From positions 1 through 5,157 of the forward strand of contig PLZL01000117.1 in NCBI GenBank assembly GCA_003152145.1: a stretch of 5,157 bases of DNA, written 5' to 3'. The notes beneath the pieces were generated by a model. It was not told where the DNA came from, made no database searches, and saw nothing but the letters and a program-made list of their open reading frames with translations. The position numbers and the translations under genes were made by a program. Below, one piece after another: positions 4,913 through 5,157 of this stretch (position 1 is the stretch's first letter; every line of letters begins with the position of its first letter). The DNA comes from Limisphaerales bacterium. Its GTDB lineage: Bacteria > Verrucomicrobiota > Verrucomicrobiae > Limisphaerales > UBA11358.

Positions 4913-5157
4913 CTATTCCACCACCAGCGCGCACTCGTTTTGCTCCGGTTCAGCCGTCAGGCAACCGCGCAAATACTCGACGATCTGGTCCTGTAATCTT
5001 TCGCACCGATGGCTCCAGCGGCGCGCGCCGGCCAACTGCTTGACGCAGCCGCGCAATCCGCAAAAATGCACGACGCGCGGCGATTGCCGGAGTTGCGTCC
5101 GGAGTTCGTTGCGCAGGCGCGGAAAAAAGAAGAGTTCCAGGCTGTCGGCGGATTCGC
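4913..5157 (-). CDS. Unrecognised protein, C-terminal 80 residues (5' end outside window)
   Basis: From the right edge the minus strand has an open frame of 80 codons ending in TAG at 4915-4913; no start is needed because it runs off the window. The other two minus-strand frames close earlier with TGA codons, and this frame reads like a real, soluble, charged protein: ESADSLELFFFPRLRNELR, then SPRVVHFCGLRGCVKQL, an Arg-rich helix-like stretch (ARRWSHRCERLQDQIVEYL), and an acidic end. Cysteines fall at visible positions 32, 37, 51, 65 and 75; the CGLRGC pair could bind a metal or be incidental. I do not recognise the family. It lies upstream of and on the same strand as the HIT gene with 105 bases of repeat-rich sequence between them, so co-transcription is possible but doubtful. 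Confidence 0.65.
   Translation of the reverse strand, partial: ESADSLELFFFPRLRNELRTQLRQSPRVVHFCGLRGCVKQLAGARRWSHRCERLQDQIVEYLRGCLTAEPEQNECALVVE

Noticed and set aside
4514..5043. Plus-strand frames over the HIT gene and the right-edge region
   Set aside because: The minus strand encodes the histidine triad and a continuing open frame; the plus-strand products have no family features and partly translate the repeats.
1..5157. CRISPR array, tRNA, rRNA, riboswitch or a full insertion sequence
   Set aside because: No regularly spaced repeats with unique spacers, no tRNA-like cloverleaf with an anticodon arm, and no transposase were seen. The 1732-1782 cloverleaf shape has only two hairpins and lies inside a gene.

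Overview
The window looks like chromosomal DNA from a moderately GC-rich, Gram-negative-type bacterium. My best guess is a member of the Verrucomicrobiota (Pedosphaera/Limisphaera-like). The reasons are the style of the arginine decarboxylase tail, a secretin-N-domain-like exported protein beside an ECF sigma/anti-sigma pair, starts without Shine-Dalgarno sequences, and small GC-rich palindromic repeats scattered inside and between genes. This is recognition from memory, not a database match.

Layout, left to right. (1) The 3' end of speA (biosynthetic arginine decarboxylase) enters from the left edge. (2) A short gap holds a long imperfect inverted repeat that overlaps a possible 22-codon leader ORF. 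(3) An unrecognised multi-pass membrane protein follows, joined by an ATGA stop/start overlap to (4) a fold-type-I PLP-dependent aminotransferase. A perfect 51-nt cloverleaf-like palindromic element sits inside the aminotransferase exactly in codon phase. (5) A secreted protein with a signal peptide, a secretin/STN-like segment and a C-terminal coiled coil comes next, then (6) an ECF-type sigma factor overlapping (7) a single-pass, probable anti-sigma protein. (8) On the minus strand, a HIT-family (Hint-like) protein runs tail-to-tail into the anti-sigma gene, and the two stop codons overlap. (9) The last part of an unrecognised minus-strand gene runs off the right edge.

How the genes may work together. 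The sigma and single-pass genes look like a regulatory pair, translated in overlap. The exported protein just upstream could belong to the same regulon, but this is not shown. The membrane protein and aminotransferase look co-translated, and their substrate is unknown. Nothing here is a complete new defence, mobile or metabolic system. The most interesting material is the small repeat family (1732-1782, 3343-3376, 4855-4880). Two copies appear to have become part of coding sequence, and two of them share 22 of 26 bases in opposite orientation.
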